Part shown: positions 1 to 7,377 of the stretch, one piece after another
How positions within the stretch are numbered: the stretch's first letter is position 1
Layout of the letters: the number at the start of each line of letters is the position of its first letter
Source of the DNA: Actinoplanes teichomyceticus ATCC 31121
GTDB lineage: Bacteria; Actinomycetota; Actinomycetes; Mycobacteriales; Micromonosporaceae
DNA: 64,000 nt
Reading direction: 5' to 3'
Assembly: GCF_003711105.1 (NCBI RefSeq)
Contig: NZ_CP023865.1
Location: 6,486,001 to 6,550,000 of the forward strand
Made by a program: the position numbers and the translations under genes
The notes under the pieces: generated by a model
Database searches by the model: none
What the model was told of the DNA's origin: nothing
What the model saw: only the letters and a program-made list of their open reading frames with translations

Positions 1-453
1 GATCTCAATGCGCTTCACCGGGAATGGGACGCGAGTAGGGCTGGCTGTGCGGGTAAGTGTGGAAATGAAATCGGTTCGCAGGTCGATGCGTTTGGCGGAA
101 GCGATCTCACTGTCGCGACTCAAAAGCGTAGGCGGGTAGACGGTGCTCGCGGCAAATCGGGGAACTACGGAGCAGCTCTCTTGGACGACGGTTCTATCAT
201 CACTGGAAGATCAGGAAAGGGAGTGCATGCAGAAGAAGATCTACTCGACCAAGCCGCCACGTTGAAGAAGACGGTCGTTAAACTTTATACTGAGCGAGCG
301 CCCTGCGCTAACAAGTGCCAAGGGAAGCTCAAGAAAACCGAGGTAGAATGGTCTTGGCCATGGAATGGAGCGACTAAGGAGGAAACGACTCAGATCAGAG
401 ATGAAACTAACAAGGCGGTAAAAGAGTACGTCCAAAAACTTTTCAATTCTTGA
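1..453 (+). CDS. C-terminal part of a deaminase-type polymorphic toxin (5' end outside window)
   Basis: The frame is open from the first base, so the N-terminus (probably a secretion or delivery part) is cut off by the window. The visible 150 residues look like a cytidine-deaminase-fold toxin domain. An HAE motif (GVHAEED, H near codon 76) would bind zinc and carry the proton shuttle, and LYTERAPC followed by a second Cys (codons 102 and 106) would supply the other zinc ligands. The Cys spacing is CxxxC rather than the usual CxxC. An immunity-like gene starts 6 bp downstream and an Imm1-like gene follows; Imm1 is known to pair with deaminase toxins, which supports the call. Target (DNA, RNA or nucleotide) cannot be told from sequence. 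Confidence 0.7.
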   Translation, partial: DLNALHREWDASRAGCAGKCGNEIGSQVDAFGGSDLTVATQKRRRVDGARGKSGNYGAALLDDGSIITGRSGKGVHAEEDLLDQAATLKKTVVKLYTERAPCANKCQGKLKKTEVEWSWPWNGATKEETTQIRDETNKAVKEYVQKLFNS

Positions 454-459
454 ATTGCG

Positions 460-984
460 GTGCGGCTTGTGCGTAGTACTGAATTGCTGCCGTGGCCTCG
501 CTTTGCGTTGAGGTCGGTGACTTGCCCGGAAGGTGTGCCGGATTCCATCCGGCAGGTGCTGGAGCAGCGGGGGGTCCCTGAGCGTAGCGTTGGCGGAGAA
601 TACCTCGCTCTCGAGTCGGCGGTCTTCTTGGAAAGACCCGAAGGTCTGCTGGCCTTCGGCAAAAGCGGGCTGGATGGACGTATTTGTGTAGACGTTTATT
701 CGCTTGAGGTTGTTCATGTTCCAACGCCAGGAGGTTGCACGATTAACTCAGTTAATTCTAATCTGATACTTTTCTCGTCCTGCGTGGAAGCAGTATTTTC
801 TCGTTTCCCGTTTTACTCCTATGAGACAGTAGAAGAACTTGGGGAAAGAGTCGCGGAATCGTTACGGGAGGAGTTATCGAGGATTGACTCCTCGGTAGGT
901 GAGCATAATGGCTTCTGGGAAACTTTCCTCGATGATGTAGCTATCGGCGACTATGCCGATGAGGAGTATGAGCGTGCAGGGTAA
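460..984 (+). CDS. SUKH-4-like immunity protein
   Basis: The GTG start lies 6 bp after the toxin stop, so the two are probably cotranscribed and translationally linked. The 174-residue product has the SUKH-4 look: a Pro/Gly-rich N-terminal half, central beta-rich segments (LLAFGKSG, ICVDVYSLEVV), and a C-terminal helical part ending FWETFLDDVAIGDY. The expected role is to bind and neutralise the upstream deaminase toxin in the cytoplasm. No signal peptide or membrane segment is seen. The family call is from general pattern, not a profile search. The gene is intact, and the IS remnant begins just after its stop. Confidence 0.55.
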   Translation: MRLVRSTELLPWPRFALRSVTCPEGVPDSIRQVLEQRGVPERSVGGEYLALESAVFLERPEGLLAFGKSGLDGRICVDVYSLEVVHVPTPGGCTINSVNSNLILFSSCVEAVFSRFPFYSYETVEELGERVAESLREELSRIDSSVGEHNGFWETFLDDVAIGDYADEEYERAG

Positions 985-998
985 GGATTGAGGCTTTT

Positions 999-1716
999 TC
1001 ATCCTGCGTAGCGGTTGGCTTCGACGTGGTGCAGCACGAGGATGGCCTGCACGATCGCGGTGGCTCGGCGTGGGCAGCAGCGCAGCTTGGCCAGGATCTT
1101 CCAGGTCTTGAGCGTGGCGATCGCCCGCTCACCGCGGGCGCGGATCTTGGCGTGGGCGCGGTTGACCGCCTTCTGCCGGCGTGACAGCTTCGGCCGGAAC
1201 CGCCGGCGTTTGAACGGGGTGCGCACGCTGCCGCGGGCACCTTGGTAGCCCTTGTCCGCGAAGGTCATCACGTCGGCGCGGGCCAGCGCGTCGATGATGC
1301 CGTGGGTGCGCGCGGCGGTCAGGTCGTGGGTCGAGCCGGGTAGCGCGGCCGAGGTCCAGACGAGACGTCCGGTCGCGTCGGCGATGATCTGCACGTTGAC
1401 GCCATGGCGCTTGTGCTTGCCGGAGTAGTACGGCCTTTGATCGGCGACCCGGTCGATCGGGATCAGCGTGCCGTCCAGGATCGCGTACGCCAGTTGCCGG
1501 ATGCGCCGCATCGCGCTGTTAAGGTCGTCGGCGACTGCGCAGGTAGATCGCTTCCTGGACGTAGCGCCAGGCGGTCGCTATCCCGATCTCGAAGCCGGCG
1601 GCGAGGCGGGTGTAGGTGTCGCCGTTGCGCAAGTGGGCCAGGGCGAGCAGGGCCTGCCGACCCGGGTTCAATCGCCTCCATCGAGATTGCGCTGCTGACG
1701 GTGGCCGCGGGTCCAT
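999..1716 (-). pseudogene. IS5-group transposase (HTH_Tnp_4 + DDE_Tnp_4), frameshifted
   Basis: Two minus-strand frames make one transposase. 1716-1519 encodes the N-terminal helix-turn-helix part (GFEIGIATAWRYVQEAI); 1511-999 encodes the DDE part with AILDGTLIPID (first D), TFADKGYQG (second D) and RGERAIATLK (E). Near 1535-1545 the frame must shift to continue as ADDLNSAMRRIRQLAY, most simply by loss of two bases. Some IS5-type elements use programmed frameshifting, but no slippery run is seen here. The end next to position 990 could be an IS terminus (gaggctttttcatc), but no matching inverted end is found before the Imm1 gene, so the element looks truncated on that side. Confidence 0.8.
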
Positions 1717-1768
1717 TGGCGTGACGCGTCCGGAGAGCGGCGGTCGCGTGTATTTGACGGGGTATGGG

Positions 1769-2203
1769 ATGGCGAATAGTGATGCGGCAGTGATTGAGGC
1801 GCGCTACAGGAAGGAACACGCGGATAATCCCGCGATGCTGTCTTCTGTGGAGGACGTAGACAGGTTCGTGGATGCGCTGCGCGATGGATCCGCGGGGGAG
1901 AACCTTGCTCAACTGCATTCTTTGAGTCGCCCCCTTCTTTCCTCCGGGTGTCCTGATCATGAATTGCTCGTGGGAGTCAACGGGGCATCGAATGTCGGTA
2001 TGCTGGCATGGATGGACGCCAGTGGCAATTTCGCGACGCTAGGGGTGTCGGAACAGCAGGCGCGTGGAACGTACTCCATCATGGGTGAGTGGACAGAATT
2101 CCCTGAAGATGTAGAGGTTCCTCTTGAGGTTATCCGCCAAGCGGTTAAGGATTTCTTGATATCGGAGGGGCGCCCGACCTGCGTGGAATGGCAGACTGAA
2201 TAG
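1769..2203 (+). CDS. Imm1-like immunity protein
   Basis: A 144-residue protein that starts like the family (EARYRKEHADNPAML followed by SSVEDVDRFVDAL) and ends with the typical block: YSIMGEWTEFPEDVEVP, a helix, then RPTCVEWQ. Imm1 proteins are usually immediate neighbours of deaminase-superfamily toxins, which fits the toxin at the left edge. ATG 1769 was chosen because it gives the expected short N-terminus; the frame is open further upstream only into the transposase remnant. The IS remnant now separates it from the toxin/SUKH pair, so it may have lost its original promoter. Confidence 0.72.
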   Translation: MANSDAAVIEARYRKEHADNPAMLSSVEDVDRFVDALRDGSAGENLAQLHSLSRPLLSSGCPDHELLVGVNGASNVGMLAWMDASGNFATLGVSEQQARGTYSIMGEWTEFPEDVEVPLEVIRQAVKDFLISEGRPTCVEWQTE

Positions 2204-2332
2204 CGGTGCCGTGTCGGCGTTATATGAATGGTAGTTGAGGCGTAGCGCTCATTGACGCAGTGGCGCCCGGCCGGTGGGTGAACGTGACCTTCAGCGGTTC
2301 ATGGCTTCCGCCGGCCTGGCATCCCGCCAGTC
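2204..2332. other. Convergent intergenic gap
   Basis: 129 bp between the Imm1-like gene (plus) and the SLOG-macro gene (minus). No convincing hairpin terminator or ORF is seen. Confidence 0.4.
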
Positions 2333-3349
2333 TCAACGATCGGCCAGGTCGAGCGGTAGCTGAGCGGCAGCCGGGCCGAGCGAGTAGAAGATCAGTCGCA
2401 CCGGGCTGCCAGTGGCTGCTGTGGTGAGCACTGATTCAACGTCTGGCCACCGCAGCCCGCCGATTCCTGCCGCGATCTGCGGCAGGCCGATGGCCGTGAT
2501 ACCGCGCTGCTCGGCGTCGGCCAGCATGCCTGCAACCGCATGCTGGACGGCGTCGATCCTGGCATGCGGGCCGGGCCTGTCTTGGGTGGCGAGGTTGTAC
2601 ACGGTCATCCCGTCGGGTGTCTGCCACACGTGCATACCGCCGATGGTGAGATGGCCGGTACGGCAGGCGGTGCGGTAGCTGTCGTACAGGTGGGTCCATC
2701 GGTTGCGGATTTGCCGGGCGATGCCGGCACCCATGATGCCGCGGCAGTTGACGCCGTGGGCGATCGCGGGTAGCTGGGAGGCGAGTAGGTCACCGGTGCG
2801 GTGTTCGACTGCCTGCATGGCGGCGCCGGGGCCAATCACCATATCGTCGCGCCACTTCCCGGCCTTTCGGATCGCCGCCACGCAATGGGCGGTGCCGCGG
2901 CTGGCCGGGTCCCACACGACGAAGTCGTCCGCGTTGTCGACCATGAACTGGTTTCGCCAGAAGTTGGCGTGCAACCCGTCGACCTTGAGTGCGGTGGTGC
3001 CGTGGATCTGCTCCATCACGTACGTCGCCTTCCACGCCGCGGCGGCGATCTCCGCGAACTCTGGCAGCCGGTTCCGTTCGAGCACAGACGCCTTGCCCCA
3101 GTAGTACTGGGCGTACCCCTTGTTCGGCAGGGCTAGCCACAGCCGTATTCCGAGCCGGATCGCGACCCGGGCCAATAGTTCGTCCCAGCCCTCAGCCGCC
3201 CCGCTCATGACGACCAGGCGGCTGCCGTGCTTCGACAGCCGCCGCGCGACCGCGTCCATGCAGCGGTCCATCGCCTCCACCTGCACGTGACGTGGCGCCG
3301 TGCGCAGGCTCCGGGAGCCGGTGCCTGCGAGCACGAAATCACCGGTCAT
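2333..3349 (-). CDS. SLOG-like domain fused to a macro domain
   Basis: 338 residues. The first half (about 1-170) has a Rossmann-like, DprA/SLOG-type pattern: LAGTGSRSL near the start, VVMSGAAEGWDELLARVA, a basic aromatic stretch, then DDFVVWDP and GTAHCVAAIRKAG, which resemble nucleotide-binding loops of SLOG proteins. The second half (about 175-335) is a macro domain: AHGVNCRGIMGAGIARQI, then YNLATQDRPG and IGLPQIAAGIGGLRW, the usual ADP-ribose-binding blocks. SLOG domains bind nucleotides or nucleotide-derived signals and macro domains bind or hydrolyse ADP-ribose, so a role in NAD/ADP-ribose signalling or defence is likely but inferred. Its start overlaps the stop of the next upstream small gene by 4 bp (ATGA). 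Confidence 0.7.
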   Translation of the reverse strand: MTGDFVLAGTGSRSLRTAPRHVQVEAMDRCMDAVARRLSKHGSRLVVMSGAAEGWDELLARVAIRLGIRLWLALPNKGYAQYYWGKASVLERNRLPEFAEIAAAAWKATYVMEQIHGTTALKVDGLHANFWRNQFMVDNADDFVVWDPASRGTAHCVAAIRKAGKWRDDMVIGPGAAMQAVEHRTGDLLASQLPAIAHGVNCRGIMGAGIARQIRNRWTHLYDSYRTACRTGHLTIGGMHVWQTPDGMTVYNLATQDRPGPHARIDAVQHAVAGMLADAEQRGITAIGLPQIAAGIGGLRWPDVESVLTTAATGSPVRLIFYSLGPAAAQLPLDLADR

Positions 3350-3546
3350 GCGACTGGCCCTGTTCGGCCACGGCAGGTGACAAGACTCGGATCGTCGGTC
3401 ATCCGGTCTGCGGGGCCCAGATCAGCGAACTTCGTCTCGCAACAGCCAGTCTCGTTGGTGCCGGGGAAAGCCTTGAAGTGCCACACCTTAGTCTCGGCGG
3501 CTGGGCTGGCGGCACTGTCGTCGGTGTGGTGGGCGTTCATCGCCAT
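3346..3546 (-). CDS. Small conserved-type protein with a Cys pair
   Basis: A 66-residue polypeptide with WHFKAFPGTNETGCCETKFADLG and DDPSLVTCRGR. The Cys-Cys and later Cys suggest a metal site. A similar phrase (TDEPSLVTCPDC) occurs in the ICE protein at 17004-17390, so the two may share a module. It overlaps the SLOG-macro gene by 4 bp and the upstream frame by 10 bp, so it belongs to one tightly packed operon. Function not recognised. Confidence 0.5.
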   Translation of the reverse strand: MAMNAHHTDDSAASPAAETKVWHFKAFPGTNETGCCETKFADLGPADRMTDDPSLVTCRGRTGPVA

Positions 3547-4285
3547 CCTCCTTCAAGCACAGCCAGGATCGGCTTGGTCGTGATTGCGGGCATCTCGTCG
3601 GCGTCGCCCAGCACCAAGGTCAGGGTCGGCTTATGGAACCGTTCGCCCTCGGGTGGGGGAGTCCAATTCTTGTCGACGTGCCGCCACACCTGCCACCAAT
3701 CGATCTCCGGAAGGTGCCGTTCGAGAACACCGCCGGTGTTCGCGGCGGGCGTCGGCGCCGGGTGGGTGGCAAGTTCGGCGGCGTTGCGGGCGAGCAGGTC
3801 TGCGTACCAGGTCCGGCAGTTTGGCTGTGAGCACGCTCCTACGGTGTGCCGTTTCCCGGTGAGCGGGTCGGTGAGCTGCCGCTGCTGATCCCAGGAGGCG
3901 TTACGGCCGCACAAGCCTTCCCGCCGTTGCATGGGCCGCCCGCAGGTGGCCTGGCCGAGGCCGCGGTCTCCGTCGGTTCGGGGCGAGTAGCGGCGCCGAT
4001 CCTGGTAGAACACGTCGACAATTCGTTTGCGGGGGTGCGAGTCGGCCGGGCGGTCTGGTCCGGCAGGAGCATGTCCATGCCGAGCCGGCGCCGCCCGTAG
4101 ACGGCGTCCGCGATCGGGGCGAGGGGCATGTGTTCGCCAGCGGGCCAGTGCGGGTCGCCGAGGTCGAGGCAGCGGGTCATGCCGATGCCGACGAGGAGGA
4201 GTTCACCGACGCATTCGGGGTCGGCGAGCATCACGGCGATCCGCTTTTCGTGGGCTCGGAGCTGGGCGGCAGCCGGGCCGTTCAC
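3537..4285 (-). pseudogene. ICE-type hypothetical protein, apparently frameshifted
   Basis: The first part reads from GTG 4285 (GGGAG 5 bp upstream) as a good protein: AHEKRIAVMLADPECVGELL, LDLGDPHWPAGEHM, IADAVYGRRRLGMDML. Around 4040-4065 sensible coding continues in another frame as SHPRKRIVDVFYQDRRRYSP, then CGRPMQRREGLCGRN and a C-terminal block with PAANTGGVLERHLPEIDW. The two parts look like one protein of about 245 residues broken by a small indel. If not, the second frame could start at GTG 4013 as a separate 158-residue protein. Several Cys residues suggest metal binding. Function unknown. Confidence 0.5.
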
Positions 4286-4358
4286 TGGCACTCCCGCGAG
4301 TGCTGATCGGCACGCCGGTTCAGTTCGGCGAGGGCTAGGCCGCGTTTCGTAAAGGTCA

Positions 4359-5252
4359 TCAGAGCCATTGGTTGATGACGGCGATGGTGACGGTGGCTTC
4401 GAAGCGGACGGCAAGCTTGTCGTACCGGGTGGCCATCGCCCGGTTCTGTTTGAGCTGGTTGATGCCGCATTCCACGGCGTGACGCTGCCGGTACACGACC
4501 GGGTCGAACGCCGGAGGACGCCCGCCCTTGGAGCCTTTGGCCTTGCGGTAGGCGTCCTGGTCGGCCTTGCTCGGGATGCACACCCTGATCCTGCGGCGGC
4601 GGGCGTACCCGCGATTGCCCCGGCTGGTGTACGCCTTGTCCGCCAGGACCAGATCCGGCCGGGTACGGGGCCGGCCACCACCGACCCGATAGACCTTGAT
4701 GCGTTCCAGGACCTTGATGAACTGCGGACTGTCACCCCGCTGACCAGCGGTGATCACCGTCGACAGCGTCTTACGACCCTGCTCACAGGCCAGATGGGTC
4801 TTGGTGGTGAACCCGCCCCGGGACCTGCCCAGAGCATGATCGCCGGGTTCGGCGAACACCCCACCCGGCGGTTCCTTCTGCAGGTCACCATCACGACGGG
4901 CACCCGCGGCATGCTGATGGGCACGGCTGATCGTGGAATCGACGCTCACCGCCCACTCGATGTCACCGGCGGCGTCGGCCCGGGTCTGGAGCCGGGCCAG
5001 GATCTTCGCCCACGTCCCGTCGCGCTGCCAGCGCCGGAACCAGCGATACAACGTCTGCCAGGGTGCGTACACCTCGGGCACGTCCCGCCACGGTGTTCCC
5101 GCCCGGACCCGCCACCGGATCCCATCGATGATCTGCCGTTTCGTCCATCGCGGCGGACGGCCTCGCCGTGGCTCCGCAGGCAGCGCAGGTTCCAGCACCG
5201 CCCACTGAACGTCGGTGAGATCGTGTCGCCTCGCTGCCGCTACCCTGGGCAC
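4359..5252 (-). CDS. IS5-family transposase, intact
   Basis: 297 residues. The N-terminal DUF4096-type block (YDLTDVQW-like start, [44 protein letters not shown]) precedes the DDE catalytic region: [15 protein letters not shown] (D), [12 protein letters not shown] (D) and [11 protein letters not shown] (E). It ends about 20 bp inside the left terminal repeat. Cut-and-paste transposition within the IS5 family is expected. The N-terminus closely matches the damaged copy at 17470-17904. Confidence 0.92.
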   Translation of the reverse strand: MPRVAAARRHDLTDVQWAVLEPALPAEPRRGRPPRWTKRQIIDGIRWRVRAGTPWRDVPEVYAPWQTLYRWFRRWQRDGTWAKILARLQTRADAAGDIEWAVSVDSTISRAHQHAAGARRDGDLQKEPPGGVFAEPGDHALGRSRGGFTTKTHLACEQGRKTLSTVITAGQRGDSPQFIKVLERIKVYRVGGGRPRTRPDLVLADKAYTSRGNRGYARRRRIRVCIPSKADQDAYRKAKGSKGGRPPAFDPVVYRQRHAVECGINQLKQNRAMATRYDKLAVRFEATVTIAVINQWL

Positions 5253-5307
5253 GAGGTCTCCGGTGGTTCAGGTTTGCTTGGTCGCTAACCCGTTTACCGG
5301 AGACCTC
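5252..5307. promoter_or_regulatory. Stem-loop upstream of the transposase, conserved in two IS copies
   Basis: GAGGTCTCCGG (from 5252) pairs with CCGGAGACCTC (to 5307), giving an 11-bp stem around about 34 bp. The same hairpin with TTGCTTGGTCGCTAA in its loop occurs at about 17910-17970 before the damaged IS5 copy. It covers the start of the transposase gene, so it may limit read-in translation or transcription. Confidence 0.55.
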
Positions 5308-5387
5308 ACTTCGTATCGACAACCGCCACGCCGGGACACGTCACACCTCGCCCGCACTTACGAAACGCGGCCTAGGCGCGGTTGCAT

Positions 5388-5541
5388 GACGACACTCCCC
5401 GTTCGCGTGCTGCCGTATGCAGAGACTACCTTCAATGGGCAATGTCGGTTCACCCTGGTCAGTGGCCGCGCTTCAGCACCTGATGCTGCTTTCGCCGTTC
5501 TATGTGCATCACTCGGAGACCGTTGTTCTTGGCCGAGTGCT
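5388..5541. other. Upstream region of the IS-interrupted mini-ORF
   Basis: 154 bp between the BTAD gene stop (5542) and the mini-ORF ATG (5387), all on the minus strand. A ribosome site GGGGAG lies before 5387. No clear promoter boxes are seen. Confidence 0.3.
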
Positions 5542-7362
5542 TCAGGATGCGTTGACCGTGGCGGTTATGCGTTGCTGGATGCTCGTGTTGTACGGGTCGA
5601 TCTTGGTGGCGGTGTGAAGCCAGTCGAGTGCTTGGGCTGGGGTGCTGTGGTCGGCGAGGTGGGTGCAGGCGTCGAGGGCGTCGCGGCGTATCGCTTCTCG
5701 GGTCGGGGAAATCCAGGGCCAGGTGTGGCCGGCGGCGAGTTCGCCTTGGTACAGCTCGATCAGGCGCCGGCAGGACTTGGTGCGGCTGGATGTGCTGATG
5801 GCGCTCACCGCTTTCGCCGCCTCGGTTCGCCATAGGTTGAGGTCGGTGTCGATCACGTCGGTGTTGAGCTGGTAACGGTCCTCACGGCGGGTGATGGGGT
5901 CGCCGATGATGGGTTGGAGCTGGCGTCGCAGGTCGCTGAGTGTGGTGTGCAGGCGCTGGGTGATCGTGGCTGGGGCAAGGTTGGGCCAGACGGCACTGAT
6001 GATTTCTTCGCGGCGCGCGCCTTCGGGGTGGACGGCGAGGTAGGCCAAGATCTGCAGGCCAGCGGTGCGGCGTAGCCGGATGGGCTGGCTATCGACGGTT
6101 AGTTCGCAGGCACCCAGCAAGGTCAGTGTCGCGACGGGGCGCGAGGGTGTGGTGGTTGGGCCGGAAGGCTGGGGTCCGGATGCTGCGCCGCGCACGGTGC
6201 CGGCGTGGCGCTGTTGGATCAGTGTTAGCAGGTCGGTAGCGGCGCGCGGGTCGAGAGTGCACAGCCGCCGGCCCGTGGAGATGCCGGTGCCGGTGGTGGT
6301 GCCGTCTTCTGTGATGTGCCATTGGGCTGCGGGGACGCTGGTGGCGTCGAAGCCGAGTACGGTGATCGCCGCAGAAGAGCCGGTAGATGGTTGGTCGCCG
6401 CGGTCGGCTCGGTCAGGCAAGGATGGGCCGGCGGCGTAGTGCGGTTCTGGCGCTGCGCCCGGGGGCCCGGCGACTACGTGGATGCCGGGCAGAGGCGTGG
6501 TGGGATTGATTTGTGGGAGAAGCTTCCGCAAGTCGTCGTGCCGCACGGCGAGCCGGGTGTGGCTGCCTGGGGTTGTGGCGGCGGAGACGGCAGTGGCGAC
6601 GAGCAGTCCGCGGGCGGCAGCGGGTGCGCCGGGGCCGTGCAGGGACAGCAGGCCGGTCGGCAGCTGCTCGGGCGCGGTGGCAGCGTGCGCGGGAGGGCTG
6701 GTGGCGGTGTTGTCACTGAGGGTGGTGGTGATGGCTTGAGCGGCGGGCGGAAGCGGTTGTAGGTCGGGGTCGTGGTGGTGCGTGCTGATCCGGCGGGGGT
6801 TGGGTTGGTAGGTGCGCCGTCGGTGCAGCAGCGCCATGCCAGAGAGAGCCGTTACAGCGAGAGCTGTGTGATAAGGCATCCATCCGCCGTCGGGCAACAC
6901 GACTCCGGCCGGGGTTGGGGCGGTGGATATAGCCGTGTTGTGGCTGGGGTCGGCGCTGGTGGGGTCGTCCGGTGGTGGCGTGGTGGCGACGGGTGGTGCG
7001 GTGGCGTGGTCAGCGGTGATGGCGGGAAGCGTGAGCGCGGCGACGCTGGCCATGGATCCGGCGGTCATCTGGGCGGGCGTGGGTAACGGCAGTTTCCGCA
7101 GCCGCCGCCATCGTGCGGTGGCGGCGAGCACGATGCGACGCACGAGGTAGCCGCCAAGGAGGAGCCAGAGCAGGGTGGCGATGAGCACGATGGCGGCGAG
7201 CACATCGGCGGTGGTGCGGGGCTGCTGAAGCCAGTTTTGTACATCTTCGGCGGTCAGTGCCGGTAAGGGATGGTGCAGGAGCCAGACTCCGGCGAGCAGC
7301 GGTGGACCGGCGATGAAAGCGACGGTGATCAGCGCTGTTGCGGCACGGTACATCCAACGCAT
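5542..7362 (-). CDS. Membrane-anchored SARP/BTAD-domain protein
   Basis: 606 residues. Two N-terminal membrane helices (about 8-28 and 55-80) flank an extracytoplasmic segment ALTAEDVQNWLQQPRT; another hydrophobic helix lies near 170-190. A long Pro/Thr-rich middle follows. From about 405, VATLTLLGACELTVD and LQILAYLAVHPEG...REEIISAVWPN form an OmpR-like winged helix, and the last 115 residues are a bacterial transcriptional activator domain (TPR-like). This is SARP architecture tethered to the membrane. The N-terminus resembles that of the LysM-BTAD protein at 9518, so the two are paralogues. It starts 15 bp after the Hsp70-like gene, in one operon. It may transduce an envelope signal to transcription; no target is known. 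Confidence 0.8.
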   Translation of the reverse strand: MRWMYRAATALITVAFIAGPPLLAGVWLLHHPLPALTAEDVQNWLQQPRTTADVLAAIVLIATLLWLLLGGYLVRRIVLAATARWRRLRKLPLPTPAQMTAGSMASVAALTLPAITADHATAPPVATTPPPDDPTSADPSHNTAISTAPTPAGVVLPDGGWMPYHTALAVTALSGMALLHRRRTYQPNPRRISTHHHDPDLQPLPPAAQAITTTLSDNTATSPPAHAATAPEQLPTGLLSLHGPGAPAAARGLLVATAVSAATTPGSHTRLAVRHDDLRKLLPQINPTTPLPGIHVVAGPPGAAPEPHYAAGPSLPDRADRGDQPSTGSSAAITVLGFDATSVPAAQWHITEDGTTTGTGISTGRRLCTLDPRAATDLLTLIQQRHAGTVRGAASGPQPSGPTTTPSRPVATLTLLGACELTVDSQPIRLRRTAGLQILAYLAVHPEGARREEIISAVWPNLAPATITQRLHTTLSDLRRQLQPIIGDPITRREDRYQLNTDVIDTDLNLWRTEAAKAVSAISTSSRTKSCRRLIELYQGELAAGHTWPWISPTREAIRRDALDACTHLADHSTPAQALDWLHTATKIDPYNTSIQQRITATVNAS

Positions 7363-7377
7363 GGCCTACATCCCGAG

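Larger units (their letters stand above)
4339..5371 (-). mobile_element. Complete IS5-family element with CTAG target duplication
   Basis: A 1033-bp element with perfect 14-bp terminal inverted repeats GCCGCGTTTCGTAA (left 4339-4352; complement at right 5358-5371). It is flanked on both sides by CTAG (4335-4338 and 5372-5375), the target preference known for IS5-type elements. It holds one intact transposase gene and, near the right end, a stem-loop at 5252-5307. The intact gene, perfect ends and clean duplication indicate a fairly recent insertion. It has separated the leader-like mini-ORF and its downstream genes from their promoter. Confidence 0.88.
4282..5387 (-). pseudogene. Tiny 22-codon ORF split by an IS5 insertion
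   Basis: If the IS (4339-5371) and one CTAG copy are removed, the minus strand reads ATG (5387) through MQPRLALAEL to a TGA at 4284-4282, 22 codons in all. The ATG has a GGGGAG ribosome site 7-8 bp upstream. The stop overlaps the GTG start (4285) of the next gene, a typical translational-coupling arrangement. It may be a leader peptide or a small real gene. Inferred from sequence only. Confidence 0.45.
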
